A stretch of 64,000 nucleotides of DNA from Gigaspora rosea (GCA_003550325.1 QKWP01000355.1:209055-273054); one strand, 5' to 3'. Numbered from the stretch's first letter, positions 47,263 through 60,112 are shown. Notes: generated by a model from the sequence alone, not told the origin. Program-made: numbers and translations.

Positions 47263-48144
47263 GCGGCTGAAGCTGAGATTGGGGATCTCTATTTAAATCT
47301 ATAATAATTACTAACTACTAAAATTCACTTATACTCTATTATTAATAAAACTAACCCTAGACCTAACTCTAAAAAAAAAAGCTGACAAAAAAAGACCCAA
47401 ATTTTTTAATAAATATTTTTGCACATACACAGTTTCCAGGTGTAAGAGTTATGTAATGGCTGCTAAGTTCAATAAGTTTTCTCAATTGCAATTGAAATAT
47501 TCAAAGTCAAGAGTAAAAACCAACCAATTCATGCAAGTAGAATTGGTCGGGTCTCTAATTCTTCCATCTATTTGAGAATTTGATAAAATTTGAGGCGTAA
47601 AAGCGTAAAATACAATTTTTTTATTGTTATGATTCCAAAGGGATTCTCTTCACAGCCAATCACGAAAACAAATAAACAAGCAATACATCTAAGTCGCCCC
47701 AGCCATGCAGATATTCTTAATATTATATTTGTTTTGAGATACAATTGCTGGATGCGAAACAACTAATAATGTGAATTATTTTTTAAGAAAATGATTATGT
47801 GGTCCATAGATATATACATGATAGCTTTTCTAGAAAATAATTTATGTTAGCTTCTAAGTTCTGAAGAGATACGAAAAAATTTATACTAAAGACCGATATT
47901 ATCCGGCAACTTACTATGAACGTGTTTGCCAAATGACTAGAATCATTGGGTAAGCATGCTCATAGTAAGTTGCTGGTTACCATCATAAATTATTCAAAGC
48001 TATGGTAAGGTGGCTTTGAATTATTATAATGGGAAAGAATGTTTGTTTTTGTTCTCAGTCATAAATAACATCATTATTTATATATGTCGACCTCTTTTTT
48101 GTGAACTTGCTAAAGTTTTTGGCGAAATAAACTTTCATAATAAA
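47263..48144. other. intergenic, upstream of the Ca2+/H+ antiporter
   Basis: No gene seen. Two copies of a GCAACTTACTATGA-like string lie in inverted orientation at about 47907-47921 and 47960-47974 upstream of the gene. An in-frame ATG at 48010 would lengthen the antiporter by 45 residues. Confidence 0.4.
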
Positions 48145-50354
48145 ATGGAAGAAGAACAAGGATCACCTCATGAACAGCCTACGTCTTTTAGTTCATTGAA
48201 AGCATTTTCGAAGCATTCGTATTTTAATGCACTTCTTATATTTATCCCTTTGGGGATTGTAGGCCATTTTCTAGTTTGGTCAGACACAGTTGTTTTTGTT
48301 TTGAATTTTTTGGCCATTATTCCTTTAGCGGATTTGCTTACTTTTGGTAATTAATTAATTTCATATACTCCTATAAAAGATGAAATGTTTTCAACCATTT
48401 GTAATATTGTTGCACTTTCTTGTCCGCAGCGACCGAAGAAATTGCTAAAAGGGCCGGCTCGACAGTGGGTGGATTGTTAAGTGCTACATTTGGAAATGCA
48501 ATTGAACTTATCATATCTATTATCGCACTTGATGAAGGGTTGATTCGTGTGGTTCAAGGTATAACTAAACTATTGGTTTCGTTAAATACATTAAAAAATA
48601 AATAATTAAGTAAATTATGCTATCATTGAATTTTTAAATAGCTTCAATTTTGGGCTCGATTTTATCAAATTTACTCCTGGTATAAATTATATTGCACAAT
48701 AATTCATTATAGTATTATTATTATGACTATTTATTATTATATATGTAGTTGATATTTTATTGTATTATAATTTCAGGTTCAAGGGTTTTGTTTTTTGTTT
48801 GGTGGCCTAAAGTAAGCTCATGTTCTGTTAATATTTATTTATGAACTACTACTTTTCGTAACTCTCATACATTATTATAGGTATAAGCAACAGAATTTCA
48901 ATCAGACCGCAGCACAAACGTCGTCATCACTTTTGGCGTTGACAATGCTCTCGCTTGTAATTCCTGCTGCATATTCTTCCACTACCGAAAGTGAGACTGC
49001 TGCTCAAAAGGGGGTGTTGATTTTAAGTCATGGGACAGCAATTCTCCTGTTACTTATATATATTCTGTATCTTATCTTTCAACTAAAAACTCATAAACAT
49101 TTGGTAATTGGACAGATTTTATGCTTTCAATTTTTAACTTTTTAATATTTTATAATTTTTTTTTTTTTTTTGAAAAGTTTGAACCATCTGAAAAAAAAGA
49201 TCCAGAAGCAGGAACAGAATCAACAGAATCAGGACAAAAAGGGCAAATAAATCCTTTAAAACCTGTAAGTGAATGGATCTCATAGTTTTAATTTTTAACT
49301 CTTTAATTTACTTTTTTTTTTTTTTTTTGAAAAGGTGGAAGATGAGGAACCAAAAACAACACTTTTTGTATCAATAACCGCGTGAGTATTTTTATTTATA
49401 ATTGTATATTTTTCATAGATTTGAAAAATAAATTTATGCATCTTCATGCTTTATCTGATAGTTTGATCATTATAACGGGCTTTGTAACCATATGTGCAGA
49501 ATTTCTCGTCGATAGTATCGATGGTTTGGTTGCAAATTTGGGAATTTCTACTACATTTGTGGGTCTTATATTGATCCCAATTGTTGGTAATGCTGCTGAG
49601 CAGTACGTATTATTTTTTTGTTTTTTTTTCTAATAATCTTTTAAACTGCTTCTATTTTCCTTAATGTTAATTTGTACATTAACTCTCAAGTGTGAGTTCG
49701 GTAACTTTTGCATTAAAGGATAAAATGGATCTTTGTATCCGTAAGTTTTGCGTTTTTAATATAATGACGCGTCGTATTATATATATCAAATATATTTCAT
49801 TATCTCATCTATCATTTTTGCACTAAAGAGATTGCTCTTGGATCAAGCATGCAAATCGCGTTAGGAGTGACACCCGTCTTGATATTAATTGGTTGGATGA
49901 TTAATCAACCACTAACTTTATTTTTTGAGACCTTTGAGACTTGCGTTTTAGTGGTTTCGGTTTTGATAGTTAATTATTTGATTCAGGTAATTCATTCGTT
50001 ACCATTGATATGGTTTACTGAACTTTAGCATCAGTATAATAATTTTTTTTTCTTTTTATAAACTTAAAAGGATGGTGAATCAAACTGGCTTGAAGGCGCG
50101 ATGCTATTGGTAAATATTTCTTTTTTAACGTCAACAGTGTGTGACATACGGAGTTTGTGTTAGAATAGCCGATTGGTGAATTTTGTATTTCACTACATGA
50201 GCACTGTTCATAATGACTTGGTGGACCGTAAAACTTTTCTGTCATAAGATTTACGTACTTATTCAAAATCTTAATATTCATATAGGCATCATATGGGATC
50301 ATTGGTCTCGCTTTCTACTTTTACCCAGAAACATCAAATACAGGAAATCAGTAG
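48145..50354 (+). CDS. VCX1: vacuolar-type Ca2+/H+ antiporter (CAX/VCX1 family)
   Basis: Exchanges cytosolic Ca2+ for protons, normally at the vacuole, to end calcium signals. Spliced frame from ATG 48145 ([20 protein letters not shown]) to TAG at 50352-50354. The first half carries [31 protein letters not shown], with the first CAX GNxxE motif. A hydrophilic acidic loop ([26 protein letters not shown]) separates the halves. The second half has the matching motif [19 protein letters not shown], split by an intron at 49602. The end is [19 protein letters not shown]. About ten exons; the frame is open throughout. The shorter start is chosen because it matches the usual short cytosolic N-terminus, while the extension from 48010 is hydrophobic. 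Vacuolar location is inferred from the family. Confidence 0.9.
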
Positions 50355-52829
50355 CTTTATTTTGCAGTGTGATTATTTATGGGTTAAATAATTTATAATA
50401 AAACAGTAGATAATATATATATGAATGGATTTATATTTAATTCAAACTAAACATTGGTCGTTACTGATAACTAAATTTGTGACCCTCTCATACGCGTCAA
50501 ATGCCAACTATTGAGTTTGCGTAAGATCATTTTATTATACTATATAATGATAATAAAAAAAGGGTTATCTTAAACGAATGTAAAAGACTTTCTTTATGTC
50601 TCAACCTATAATATAAATACATATTAACTCTCCAAAGAACAAAATTGTTGACATTTCTTGCACGGTTTACCGGTTCATTTATATTGTAATACTTCTAGCC
50701 AAAGTTCCTCAAATTTATCTGATTTAAAGTTTTATTTCAGCTATATTCTTAACTTTTATTAAGATAATTAATTACCTTTTTTCGTTATATGAAATTTGAT
50801 GAGAAAATTTTTCTCTTAAGATACAAAATCGATTATATCGCAAAATTTTTCACAAAGTAACCATTTTTTAAAAACAGATAAAGTTTAAAAGGTTTTTTTT
50901 AATCCAAATACAGATTTTTTAATAATTAAATCAAGTTTAAATAACGATAAGATTGATTTAGTCAGATTAAATTGGCCAAATATTTGATTTGAGAAACCTT
51001 CCAAGGTGCACACTTGACTGGTGATTTGTATGACAAATATAGTACACTTTCACATTATGCCAACTTTTTACCTTTTAATTACATACTAATTCTTTTATTG
51101 TTAGTGTATTTGTTGTCATACCAATAAGGTTCTTATTAATTCGTCGCCTTAGTTGAGAATAGGGTTGGCAATTATATAAATAGTTATTGGATGTGTAGCA
51201 TCCAATAACAGTTTTATTTGGCAGGAGAAATGAGAATATCGTGATCCTTCGGATCACGGGATGATCATTTTGGACGACAAGTATCTGGCTTTGAATTTAA
51301 CCTGGGCCCGAAGGGGCTCAGGTTGTCAAGCACATTAAATTCTAAGCCAGATACGCTGTTATTGGATGCGGAACATCCAATAACGGATTTAACGGATTTA
51401 TTTTTCTTTTTCTGTTATACCGTGAGTTTGTGCGAGTCTATTTGGCGTATAACATTTTTATTATATCCCTAGTTGAGAAATAATACCAATGCTATTTCGA
51501 GTTACTCGACTGAAATTACACCTGACTGAAACTAAGTGACTATAAAGTATTTTTTAAAAACTTCGTTTATAGAAGAATTTTCGTTGAATTTAATCTGATA
51601 ATCATCAAGAAAAACGTATCTTTAAATATATTCGCTTGAAATGCTTTCCAAATGATTTGGTAAAGATATGGAAAATACGACAAGCAACTTGATAATTTTG
51701 ATCGGTTTAGTATCTGGACTCGGAGAGATTTCCGCGGAAATTACATGTAATTTTAGTGAACAAGAGATGCTTTTGAATTGGCCAAGATTAGGCGCAACCA
51801 AGTCTGATGACGTGCTTTCACGTCATTATTTCATGAGAAAGTTCGATAAATATTAAAATTACAGCAATCAACGAATTTCCCAACATGTTCTTTGGCCCAA
51901 CTTCAATAGGTTCCTTAAGATTGAAATGCTCAAACGATTTTCGGGAGAATAACAGTTTTGTAATTCGTTAACAATTAATTGGTGAATTGCCTCGATCATA
52001 TCATCATATCATCCTTGATCATTGACCGATTAGACTTGATGATCGAACACGATGTTATGAGCTCGATCAAAAGTGAATCAATTAATGATCGATTATGTTT
52101 GATCGGTCAAACGGTTTAAAATTAGTCGATTAAAAAAATTTATATCTATATTGACGCGCCTGTGCATTATTTATGTCACTTCAGAAGGTATTACTTTTTA
52201 AATAAATAATTTCTATGCTCGTTATTTTACACAAACGGTATATAAGATTGCGTGGACTTATTATTGTCATCACTCTATATGATGCTTCTTTTAATTCGGT
52301 AGATATGGTGTACCCTGGAGAAAAAAAAAAAAAAAGAAGATATTTGGCAGATACGATAAATGAATGACCCGATGATTAATCGATTATGTATGCTCGAGCT
52401 TATAAAATTACATGTTTGATTGATTAATCGATTTTTAATCGATCAAGGATAAGTTTTTTTTGATCAATCATTAATCAACGATTTTTTTGTCGACTACAAT
52501 TAATCATAGAAAGAGCGTGATCTACGATAAAAGTGATTAAGGTACACCAATCGATTATAAAATGCTACCTGTTTAACCAAATTTCAAAATGTCATACATT
52601 AACGTTTAAAATCACTAAGCTGTGTGACTCAACTTTAGTTTCATCTGACTAAATTTTAATTTCAACTCTACTTTGTCATATCGAGTAATTAGAATCTTAG
52701 TGCAGTGTTCTTTTAAAAATTAAGCAAATTTTGCCAAAGACAAAAGCGAATTAATTATTATCTGAATCTACATTTCGAAATTGTTTGATGCTGAATTAGT
52801 TAAATTATCAGTTTATAAGCAATTAGAAA
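50355..52829. other. intergenic, no gene seen
   Basis: AT-rich region with no recognisable gene. It contains the hairpin cluster at 51182-51385. From about 51970 to 52570 it is rich in GATCGATTAA/TTGATCGA variants like those near 9.2-9.4 kb. The open frame at 51668-51856 has no domain. Confidence 0.45.
51182..51385. repeat. cluster of four GC-rich hairpins
   Basis: Four perfect or near-perfect stem-loops lie in ~200 bp: GTTATTGGATG/CATCCAATAAC (about 51182-51207), GTGATCC-TTC-GGATCAC (about 51240-51256), a long two-tier stem GTATCTGGCTT ... AAGCCAGATAC enclosing CCTGGGCCC-GAAG-GGGCTCAGG (about 51281-51350), and GTTATTGGATG/CATCCAATAAC again (about 51357-51383). The first and last hairpins have identical stems and could also pair with each other, enclosing the whole cluster. 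Function unknown. Confidence 0.7.
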
Positions 52830-52996
52830 TACAATTGATCCTCGTTAATATCAACCCATTTGGATTGACTTAAATCCATGTTGACAATGATATTAATGAG
52901 GGGATCATATTAAAGTTGATATAAAAATTTATAAAAATTTGTTTTTATAGTTTATGTTGATATTAAAGAAATTGATATTAACGAGGGCCAAGTGTA
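52830..52996. mobile_element. TA-flanked MITE (~167 bp)
   Basis: Inverted termini TACAATTGATCCTCGTTAAT and TACACTTGGCCCTCGTTAAT with TA borders. The arms pair through ATATCAA. It is too short to code. Terminal resemblance to the CTCGTTATAGTG family at 29257 and 59495 is slight. Confidence 0.65.
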
Positions 52997-53314
52997 TATA
53001 TTAAAAGTCTTGTTAATTCAACATTAGAGTATTGATCAGATTCCACTAAATGCATGATATTGTATAATCATGGTATAGCTTGGACCGTCTTATAAGTGTT
53101 CTCTATATTTAGTTATTTATATTTTGCTCTCTAAAAATGCACACCCTCCCTAAGTGCATATACTGTAGTCCTGAGGGTGTCCTAAGAAGGATGCGCCTGA
53201 CTGTAATCCTTTAAAAGAACTATATATCATTTAATACTAAGCTTCTAATAAAATCACAACATTAGATTAAATTTTATCACCTTTTAATGATTTAAAAGTT
53301 TATTTAAAATATCA

Positions 53315-53678
53315 TATACCGTATTTACGTGGAATAACGCGCACCTGCGCGTTATTTCGAGTACGCGCATGGGCGTTATTTCGGGGTAAAGGTCTAATTT
53401 CTGCAAAATTGTGCGTTATATATGTGTGATGCGTAACAAACCGGCATTTCTTAATATTATATACAGCCTTTCCGATCTAAGTCAGATTTTTTGACTAAAA
53501 AATTCTTGTTTCTGCTTATTATCTGAATTCGTCATTTCAACAGATTATTAATTCGCCATGTGGAGTGTCCGTTATTTCGGGACGCACAAGGGCGTTATTT
53601 CGAAACCAACTATGCTATTTTAAGGAAATGCAATTTTCGAAATAACGCCCATGTGCGTTATTTCGCGTAAATACGGTA
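53315..53678. mobile_element. TA-flanked MITE (364 bp), ATACCGTATTTACG termini
   Basis: Inverted termini TACCGTATTTACGTGGAATAA and TACCGTATTTACGCGAAATAA with TA borders. Internal AATAACGC motifs alternate orientation (GCGTTATTTCG recurs four to five times). It has no ORF. CG-rich relative to its surroundings. Confidence 0.8.
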
Positions 53679-53810
53679 TGTTGTATAAAACCGCTTATTT
53701 CAGAATATCATAGGCTTTTAGGTTTTTGGATTTGGTTTACATAGAATCTTTATCACATTTAATCAACAGGTTTAATTAACAATCAGATTTCAATATTTCC
53801 TGATGCATTG

Positions 53811-53843
<33 letters not shown>

Positions 53844-54258
53844 TATATTATAGTCGAGATAGTTCGAAAAGATAAGCAAAAAAAATGCACATCAAAGAGT
53901 ATGAAATCATGAATTAAAAGGTATATGAATATGATAAATAATCATCAAGATAGAAATTTTTAGGCAGTCCTTTTTATTACTAAAATTAGAAAATTTAAAC
54001 TTTTAAGCAACTGCGATCAATATTTTTATGATTAAGTACTATGTGATCCATATTTTGCAACGTCAAAGGTTTTATTCGACATAAATATATTGCCAAAAAT
54101 GAGAATCAAAATTTTTTTATAAAAAGTTTTAAAGTTTCTAAAATGAATTTTAATAATTAAAAATCTTTAGAAAAATCTGTATTTAGAGAAAATTCTAATA
54201 AACCCTATACTTAGAGTATGTGCATTTAGAGTATGTTGACTTTAATTACCTTTGTTCG
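53679..54258. other. intergenic, COQ1 3' flank
   Basis: A/T-rich, with an A-run followed by (TA)n at about 53811-53849. No gene seen. Confidence 0.4.
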
Positions 54259-55760
54259 CTATTTTCTCCTGGTAAGAACCTTTTGCGTAAGCTCAACTAG
54301 TGCATTTCGTGCATCAGATTTTGGTAATCGTGTTATAGCATCGATAGCCTTTTGACAATGAGATGTTGCTAGAAGTTTAGTCTGTTCAATTCCATTACTC
54401 TTGTAAACCAATCCTCGCGCCTATAAAAAAAAAAAAAAGGTATAATCAAATTAACTTTAATTTATTTTTCAGTAAACTGTTATTTAAAATTCTTTTAAAT
54501 AATGAAAGTTCAACCTTTTCGACATCACCATCTTGAGAAAACTTGCGTTTGATTAATGGTCCCAACTCTGGATATTCTACCAAAGCATATAGTACTGGTG
54601 CTGTGGCTAAACCCAATTTTAAGTCTGCGCCTGTCGGTTTTCCTAATTCCTCGTCTGTGGTCATAAAATCTAACATATCATCTATCAACTGAATAATACA
54701 TAAAAGTATCAGAAACCAAAAAAAAGAAAAAAAAAAAAAAAACACAAACGTAAATACGTATGTATGTATGTATATAACATACCTGAAAAGCTAGTCCTAA
54801 ATTACGACCATATGTATAAGCAATTTCAGAAACTTCTAAAGTAGCACCTCCTAATACTGATGCAGCTTGACAACTTTTTGCCATTAAACTCGCCGTTTTC
54901 ATATATGTTTTTTCTATGTAATATTCGAATATTGACATAGTACCATTTTGAACATTTTTAAGCTGCATAAATTCACCTTCAACAAGATTAGCAATGATTG
55001 TGGCTATCAACTCAATCACTTCTGGATTTCTTAAACGTGCTAAAGCAAGTGAAGCACGAGCAAGAAGAAAATCACCCGCAAGAATTGTCATTTTATTTCC
55101 AAAGTATAAATTGGCTGAAATATCGTTACGACGCATTTGAGAATTATCAATAACATCATCATGAAGTAAAGATGCTGTATGTATCATTTCAATTATTTCC
55201 GCTAAGCGACGCTGTGTGGGAAGGATAATCGTCCCAGAAGATGAAAATGTTGGATAATAAATAGTATCCTTATTATTATAAGATAATAAATCATTATGTT
55301 TCGTTAAGGGTTTATCTGTTATTTGATAAAAGTCCGTTGTATCTATTTTATATTGTTTTTCTGCAATGCTTGTCGCTTGAGACATCAATAGTACAAGTAA
55401 AGGTCTTATACGCTTTCCTTCAGATTTAAAATAATATTTACTAACTGTGTTCAAGAAAGGATGTCTACTACCTAAAAGTTTATGAATATTTTTAGTTAAA
55501 TCTCCCAAATCTTTACCAAATTCAAAAAGTAATGATCCATCTTGATGTTGAACTAATTTTTCAGCTTCATCTATTACTTGAGTTAATGTTCTCTTTTCTC
55601 CAACAAATTGAGAAGGAATGATAGTTTTATTTGGATTCTTTATGCCCGTGTTTCTACCTTTGAGAATAGATGCTTTGACATTATCAATACCGATAACTAA
55701 ACGTTGTAGAAATGTAGGTTGAACTTTAGTAGTAAATACCGAATGAATATTAGACTTCAT
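54259..55760 (-). CDS. COQ1: trans-polyprenyl diphosphate synthase (COQ1 type)
   Basis: Builds the long polyprenyl chain of ubiquinone in mitochondria from farnesyl/geranylgeranyl diphosphate and IPP. Three exons: 55760-54783, 54688-54515 and 54420-54259, with clean GT-AG introns. The first Asp-rich motif is LLHDDVID, and the second, LIDDMLD, opens exon 2. Other landmarks are the substrate-binding SEGKRIRPLLVLL, the post-FARM MRRNDISANLYFGNKM, and the C-terminal VLTRRK before TAG. The start MKSNIHSVFTTKVQPTF is basic and hydroxylated, compatible with a mitochondrial signal. Total is about 437 residues, normal for COQ1. A linker rich in N, Y and T (SYNNKDTIYYPTFSSSG) between the IPP site and the first DDxxD is typical of fungal homologues. 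Chain length cannot be predicted with confidence. Confidence 0.9.
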
Positions 55761-58315
55761 TTCGAAAATAAAATGATAAGCGGTTTAATGGAATTTTTGT
55801 CGTTTACAACTTGAATTATAAAGAAACAATTAGAAATATGCAAAGATCATGGTATCCGTGTAAATTTGAAGAAAAATAAATTCTTGTATATAATCCTTAT
55901 CTACCTTTCTGATTAAATGTTCGGTATTCATTTATCATAAAAGTTATGAGATCAATACCTCGAATATTGGTATTGGGTACGTAGAATTTTAGAATTTTAG
56001 AATTTTATCATTGCATCTACGATTGTAAATCTTTTCCATTTTAACAAAACTGTTATCGTTATCGTTATTAACAAAAAAATTGCTTTAATACTGTACATAT
56101 TTATTTTTTTTTTAATATAGTAAAGGTACCACCTAAAGCCAACAAATTTTATATATAGGTGCCAATTTTTTAGCTGCAGTGTAACATGATTGACCAATAA
56201 AAATTCAGAAAAATCTAATAAAAATTTAATTTTTATTAATAATAAATTTTAAAATTTTGTTAATAAATTTAAATTTTGTTATGTTTTTTTATAATAAACG
56301 CCAAATTTTTAAACTATATATAACTTTAAATTGATATAAACTTCTTAAAATAAAAGACACTAAAATTTTTTTTGTAGATTTGATAGTTTAATCAAAAAGC
56401 TACTAAATATATAAAAACTTTTTTTTAATTTATTTTTTTTTTAAAAAAAATTATAAAGTTTAAAAAAATTTTATAGTTAAAAGTTGATGGCTTTTCGTGG
56501 TAGGCACTGTAATTTCAATTAAAGAATAAATTTAACAATATACTGTATTGCACTAAATCTTATTATTGGCATATTAAATACTGTAACTATATATTTGGCT
56601 TGTATTGTGTAATACAATTTCAGAAAACCTAACAATATCTTGTCAATTATTAGTCTTAGAAAATTCAGTTTAGTTTTTTTTTATCTTCGATAATTGTGAT
56701 TTCGCAAAAAAGTTTTGTCCAAAACTACATGATGTTTTTTTTTTTTTGCGAAATTCTTGACTATTCATTGAGAAACTGCTATTTTGAATTTCGATCTTAT
56801 GAAAATATACGTAATAATCATTAAATTGTAATTTAATTGTAATAAGATAAAGGGGTCTGCTCAAATATCAATTGCAATCAATATTTTAGTTACCATAATA
56901 TTTGGGTATCAACACGCTATAAATAAATTACATCGAAGGTGTACATGAGAATAATTCAATTACACTATTACTCATACCACTGATCTTTAACATTGGTCTA
57001 ATTAAATATCACCGCAATCACTAGTTATTCACATCAAGCGTGATACTTGGAAACACTTTTAATCAGTGCACTACGGTAATCATATTTCTGAAAATTACGA
57101 ATGATCAATGACTATATCATTCTGCCAATACCTTCTAATACATTTTGGATAGTTCAGTGATTATTAGCAATTTACTATTACAATAACAATTAACTTCGTT
57201 AGCACTGTAGTAAAATTTTTAATGATATTGGCCCAGTCAACCAGGATTCCTATGCATTCCGACACGGATTTTCATGCATAAATTTTGCAAATAGGTATAA
57301 TTGACAAATTGTAATATATCTAAAACTACGGAAGAAAAATTAAAAGAATCGCGGGAGCCTCTTAGGTCTTTTATCAATCGGGTTGCGATGTCTGAGTGGA
57401 TTGAAAGGGGTGAGCCTTACAAACGCAACATCCAATCAATCAAGTGAACTTTGAGTGGCTGCTCTGGCAAACTGGATATACGATTAAATTTTATAAGTAA
57501 TCAGGAATTTTCCTCAATCATCATTTGTATCCATCTATGGATACAATAGAACATGAAGAAATATTATCGCGAAAATGGAATTGCTCACTCAGGACATGAC
57601 CATTGATTTAGTGGTACTAGATTGCGCTAGTACGGTGAAAATTACGGAACCGGAAGATCATGGAACTAACTGGAAGGAATAAGTAATATATTACATTTCA
57701 ATGTTAAGTTGTCACTGGATCTTTCCAATAACTTTCAGTCGCATTTTTTTGGTTGCAACAAAATTACTATATCTGGATTCGTTCTCTGTATCTGTTGTTA
57801 ACGATTCGGGTATTACAAAACCTTATTTTTAACTTTGATTGTCGATGGCAACGGATTTTGTCATATGATAATTATCTCATTACATAAACACGTGAAAATG
57901 CATATTTTGTTACACTAAATTAACAAATTTGGTTAAAGTAGGATTATGTGAAAGCATAATTTACCAAATTTTCGCTTCGCAAAAAAGGCAACCTGGTCAC
58001 GTGCATGGATTGTGAGTGGTAGAACGAAGATAATGAATGAACTTCAAATTGATTCCGAATGATCACGTGAATTACTGAAATCGCATAATCGAGAAATTTT
58101 ATATATAAAATCGCATAATTCACATCCATCGCATAATTGCCATCGCATCGCATAATTTACCTTATCGCATCGCATAATCCTGGGCACCCTACGTTAAAGC
58201 CAGGCATTATCACGTGAACCGGCGATCATCGGCGTCGTGACAGCCGACCTCCGAAGTCAATATTATCACGTGATAAGCCGATCGTTTAAAGCATACCCAG
58301 AAAAAATACAAATTT
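55761..58315. other. intergenic, no gene seen
   Basis: AT-rich. Around 57216-57300 is a fragment resembling part of the hAT-like element at 14847 (CCAACCAGGATTCC / TGCATT). At 57384-57410 a string like a tRNA D-arm (GATGTCTGAGTGGATTG) occurs without a T-arm. At about 58077-58190 the unit ATCGCATAAT is repeated seven to eight times. Confidence 0.45.
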
Positions 58316-58320
58316 TTAAA

Positions 58321-58790
58321 ACTTTAAGAGAAGATATCTTGACAGCCACTCAACCAAATCCAATTATCTTTTTTTTTTATTTGAATTCTATAAATCTATA
58401 TATGTATTTCAAATAAAAAAAATTTATTAAATATGATTAGAATTGTCAAGATAGCTTTGCTCAAAGTTAAAGAAAAATCAAAATGTCAAAATAAAAGCTG
58501 TATCGAATTTTTTTTAAAACTTTAAACAAAGATATCTTGACAACTGCTTGACCAAATCTGATAAAATTTTCTTTATCTGAATTCTATAGATCCATATAAT
58601 TCAGATAAAAAAAAATTTTATTGAATTTAGTTAGTTAGTTGTCAAGATATCTTCACTCAAATTTAAAAAACATCTATTAAAATAGAAGCTGTACTAAAAT
58701 TTTTTTTAAAACTTTGCATGAAGATATCTTGACAATTATCTGACCAAATGTGATAAACTTTATTTAAAATTTTTATTTTTGCTGACTAAA
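58321..58790. repeat. tandem ~195-bp repeat, 2.4 copies, each with inverted arms
   Basis: Units start at about 58321, 58519 and 58711 (ACTTT ... AAGATATCTTGACA). Each full unit also contains the complement TGTCAAGATA near its middle, so every unit can fold on itself. Units are diverged by about 20%. Probably a tandemly amplified foldback. Confidence 0.75.
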
Positions 58791-59162
58791 TATAGGGTAT
58801 GAATACTAGTTCTTTTTAAAAAAATAAACCTAAACAAAATTTTATTATATTTTTTTAAAACAAACTAAAAAATTTAATATTTATCTAAAAACAAAAAAAA
58901 AATTACCAAGCATTATTTATTGGTTTCTCCAAAGTCAAGTTATAATCTTGGCTACTTTGTATTCTACAATTTTTGACTTAGAATTTTGGTTAAAACAACT
59001 CTTAATTAAAATAAGTTTGCAAAAGCCAATCTAGCTACAGATTTATAACTAATGAGTATGTAAGAACATTATAGCATTACTAATATTGAAAAGCAGAGAC
59101 ATAGTGTATAATAAGCATTAAAAAAGATTTACTAAAAATAAGATTTTAACAATTTTTCTATA
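58791..59162. other. intergenic, left flank of Tigger element
   Basis: AT-rich, nothing recognisable. Confidence 0.4.
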
Positions 59163-59236
59163 ATATATAAGGGAGATGGGGGTATTGTGGCCAGGGGGGT
59201 ATTGTGGCCAATCCGTATATCTTGTGATCTAGTGAT

Positions 59237-59313
59237 CAGAATCGGATGAATTTTATACCATTCAATTCGTCTCATCGAGACGAATCGAATGGTATAAAAT
59301 TTATCTGATTCTG
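59237..59313. repeat. hairpin inside the Tigger left subterminal region
   Basis: CAGAATCGGATGAATTTTAT and its near complement pair around a TCATCGA centre. The whole 77-nt segment folds into one stem with three or four mismatches. Confidence 0.8.
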
Positions 59314-59494
59314 ACTGCTACAACGTAAGATATCATTACTCAAGCAAATCACGAGAATTCTTTATTTAAAGTTTTAATATAAAATACACGTAACATGGTA
59401 AAAACAGGTTTCTGTACTAAGTCAATCGACCCTTCACTTTCGTGAAATTCAAATAACTTACTATTAAGTACTTTTAAAAGAAATGAAAGCATTA

Positions 59495-59673
59495 TACAAG
59501 TCACTCTCATCATAGTGAACTCTCATTATAGTACAGTGAAGATAAATGCAAAACCAGTCTATATAAAAATCCTCTTGATATAGTGAACTTACTAATAACT
59601 TCTTGGTATAATGAAGTTTTTAAAAATTTTTATTATGGAACGGATCACTTCACTATAACGAGAGTGACTTGTA
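59495..59673. mobile_element. Tc1/mariner-type MITE, copy 2 (nested in Tigger)
   Basis: Right terminus CTATAACGAGAGTGACTTG is identical to that of the copy at 29257-29458. The left terminus CAAGTCACTCTCATCATAG has two changes. TA borders on both sides. Internal TATAGTGAACT motifs are shared. The mirrored copies sit inside two unrelated transposons. Confidence 0.8.
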
Positions 59674-59994
59674 ATAGTAACCCATTTTATATTTGCCTGT
59701 TATGTAAAAATTTCGATCAATAGTGCATGAACAAATTTGACGCGATAACAAATAAAAAATAAAATGATCTTACGCGAGTTATTTAAAAGCAAAATTATCT
59801 ATCTCCACGTAATTAAAAACTTGTAATGTTTCCTTTTTAAAACCTGCATTATAATACTATAATACCATTAATAAAATAATAGTTAACACGTTACATAATC
59901 AAGTTCATTATATTGTCAACCACAGCAATAGTCATTTCAACTATAAGGTGTAGAAGTCTAATTGAATAGTACCAATTTATTAATACCATTTAAT

Positions 59995-60112
59995 ATTCAA
60001 TATTACTTAATATTACAATATTACTTAATATTACAATATTACTTAATATTACAATATTACTTAATATTACAATATTACTTAATATTACAATATTACTTAA
60101 TATTACAATTTT
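59995..60112. repeat. 18-bp minisatellite before the transposase start
   Basis: AATATTACTTAATATTAC is repeated about six times with almost no variation, ending ~40 bp upstream of the transposase ATG. It lies in the likely 5' leader or promoter of the Tigger gene. Confidence 0.85.

Noticed and set aside
57384..57480. tRNA-like string GATGTCTGAGTGGATTG, similar to a Leu/Ser tRNA D-arm
   Set aside because: No B box, anticodon stem or 3' acceptor strand could be matched, so I do not call a tRNA; at most a relic.
58077..58190. CRISPR-like array of ATCGCATAAT repeats
   Set aside because: Units are ~10 bp without regular unique spacers; a simple degenerate tandem repeat in a eukaryotic genome.
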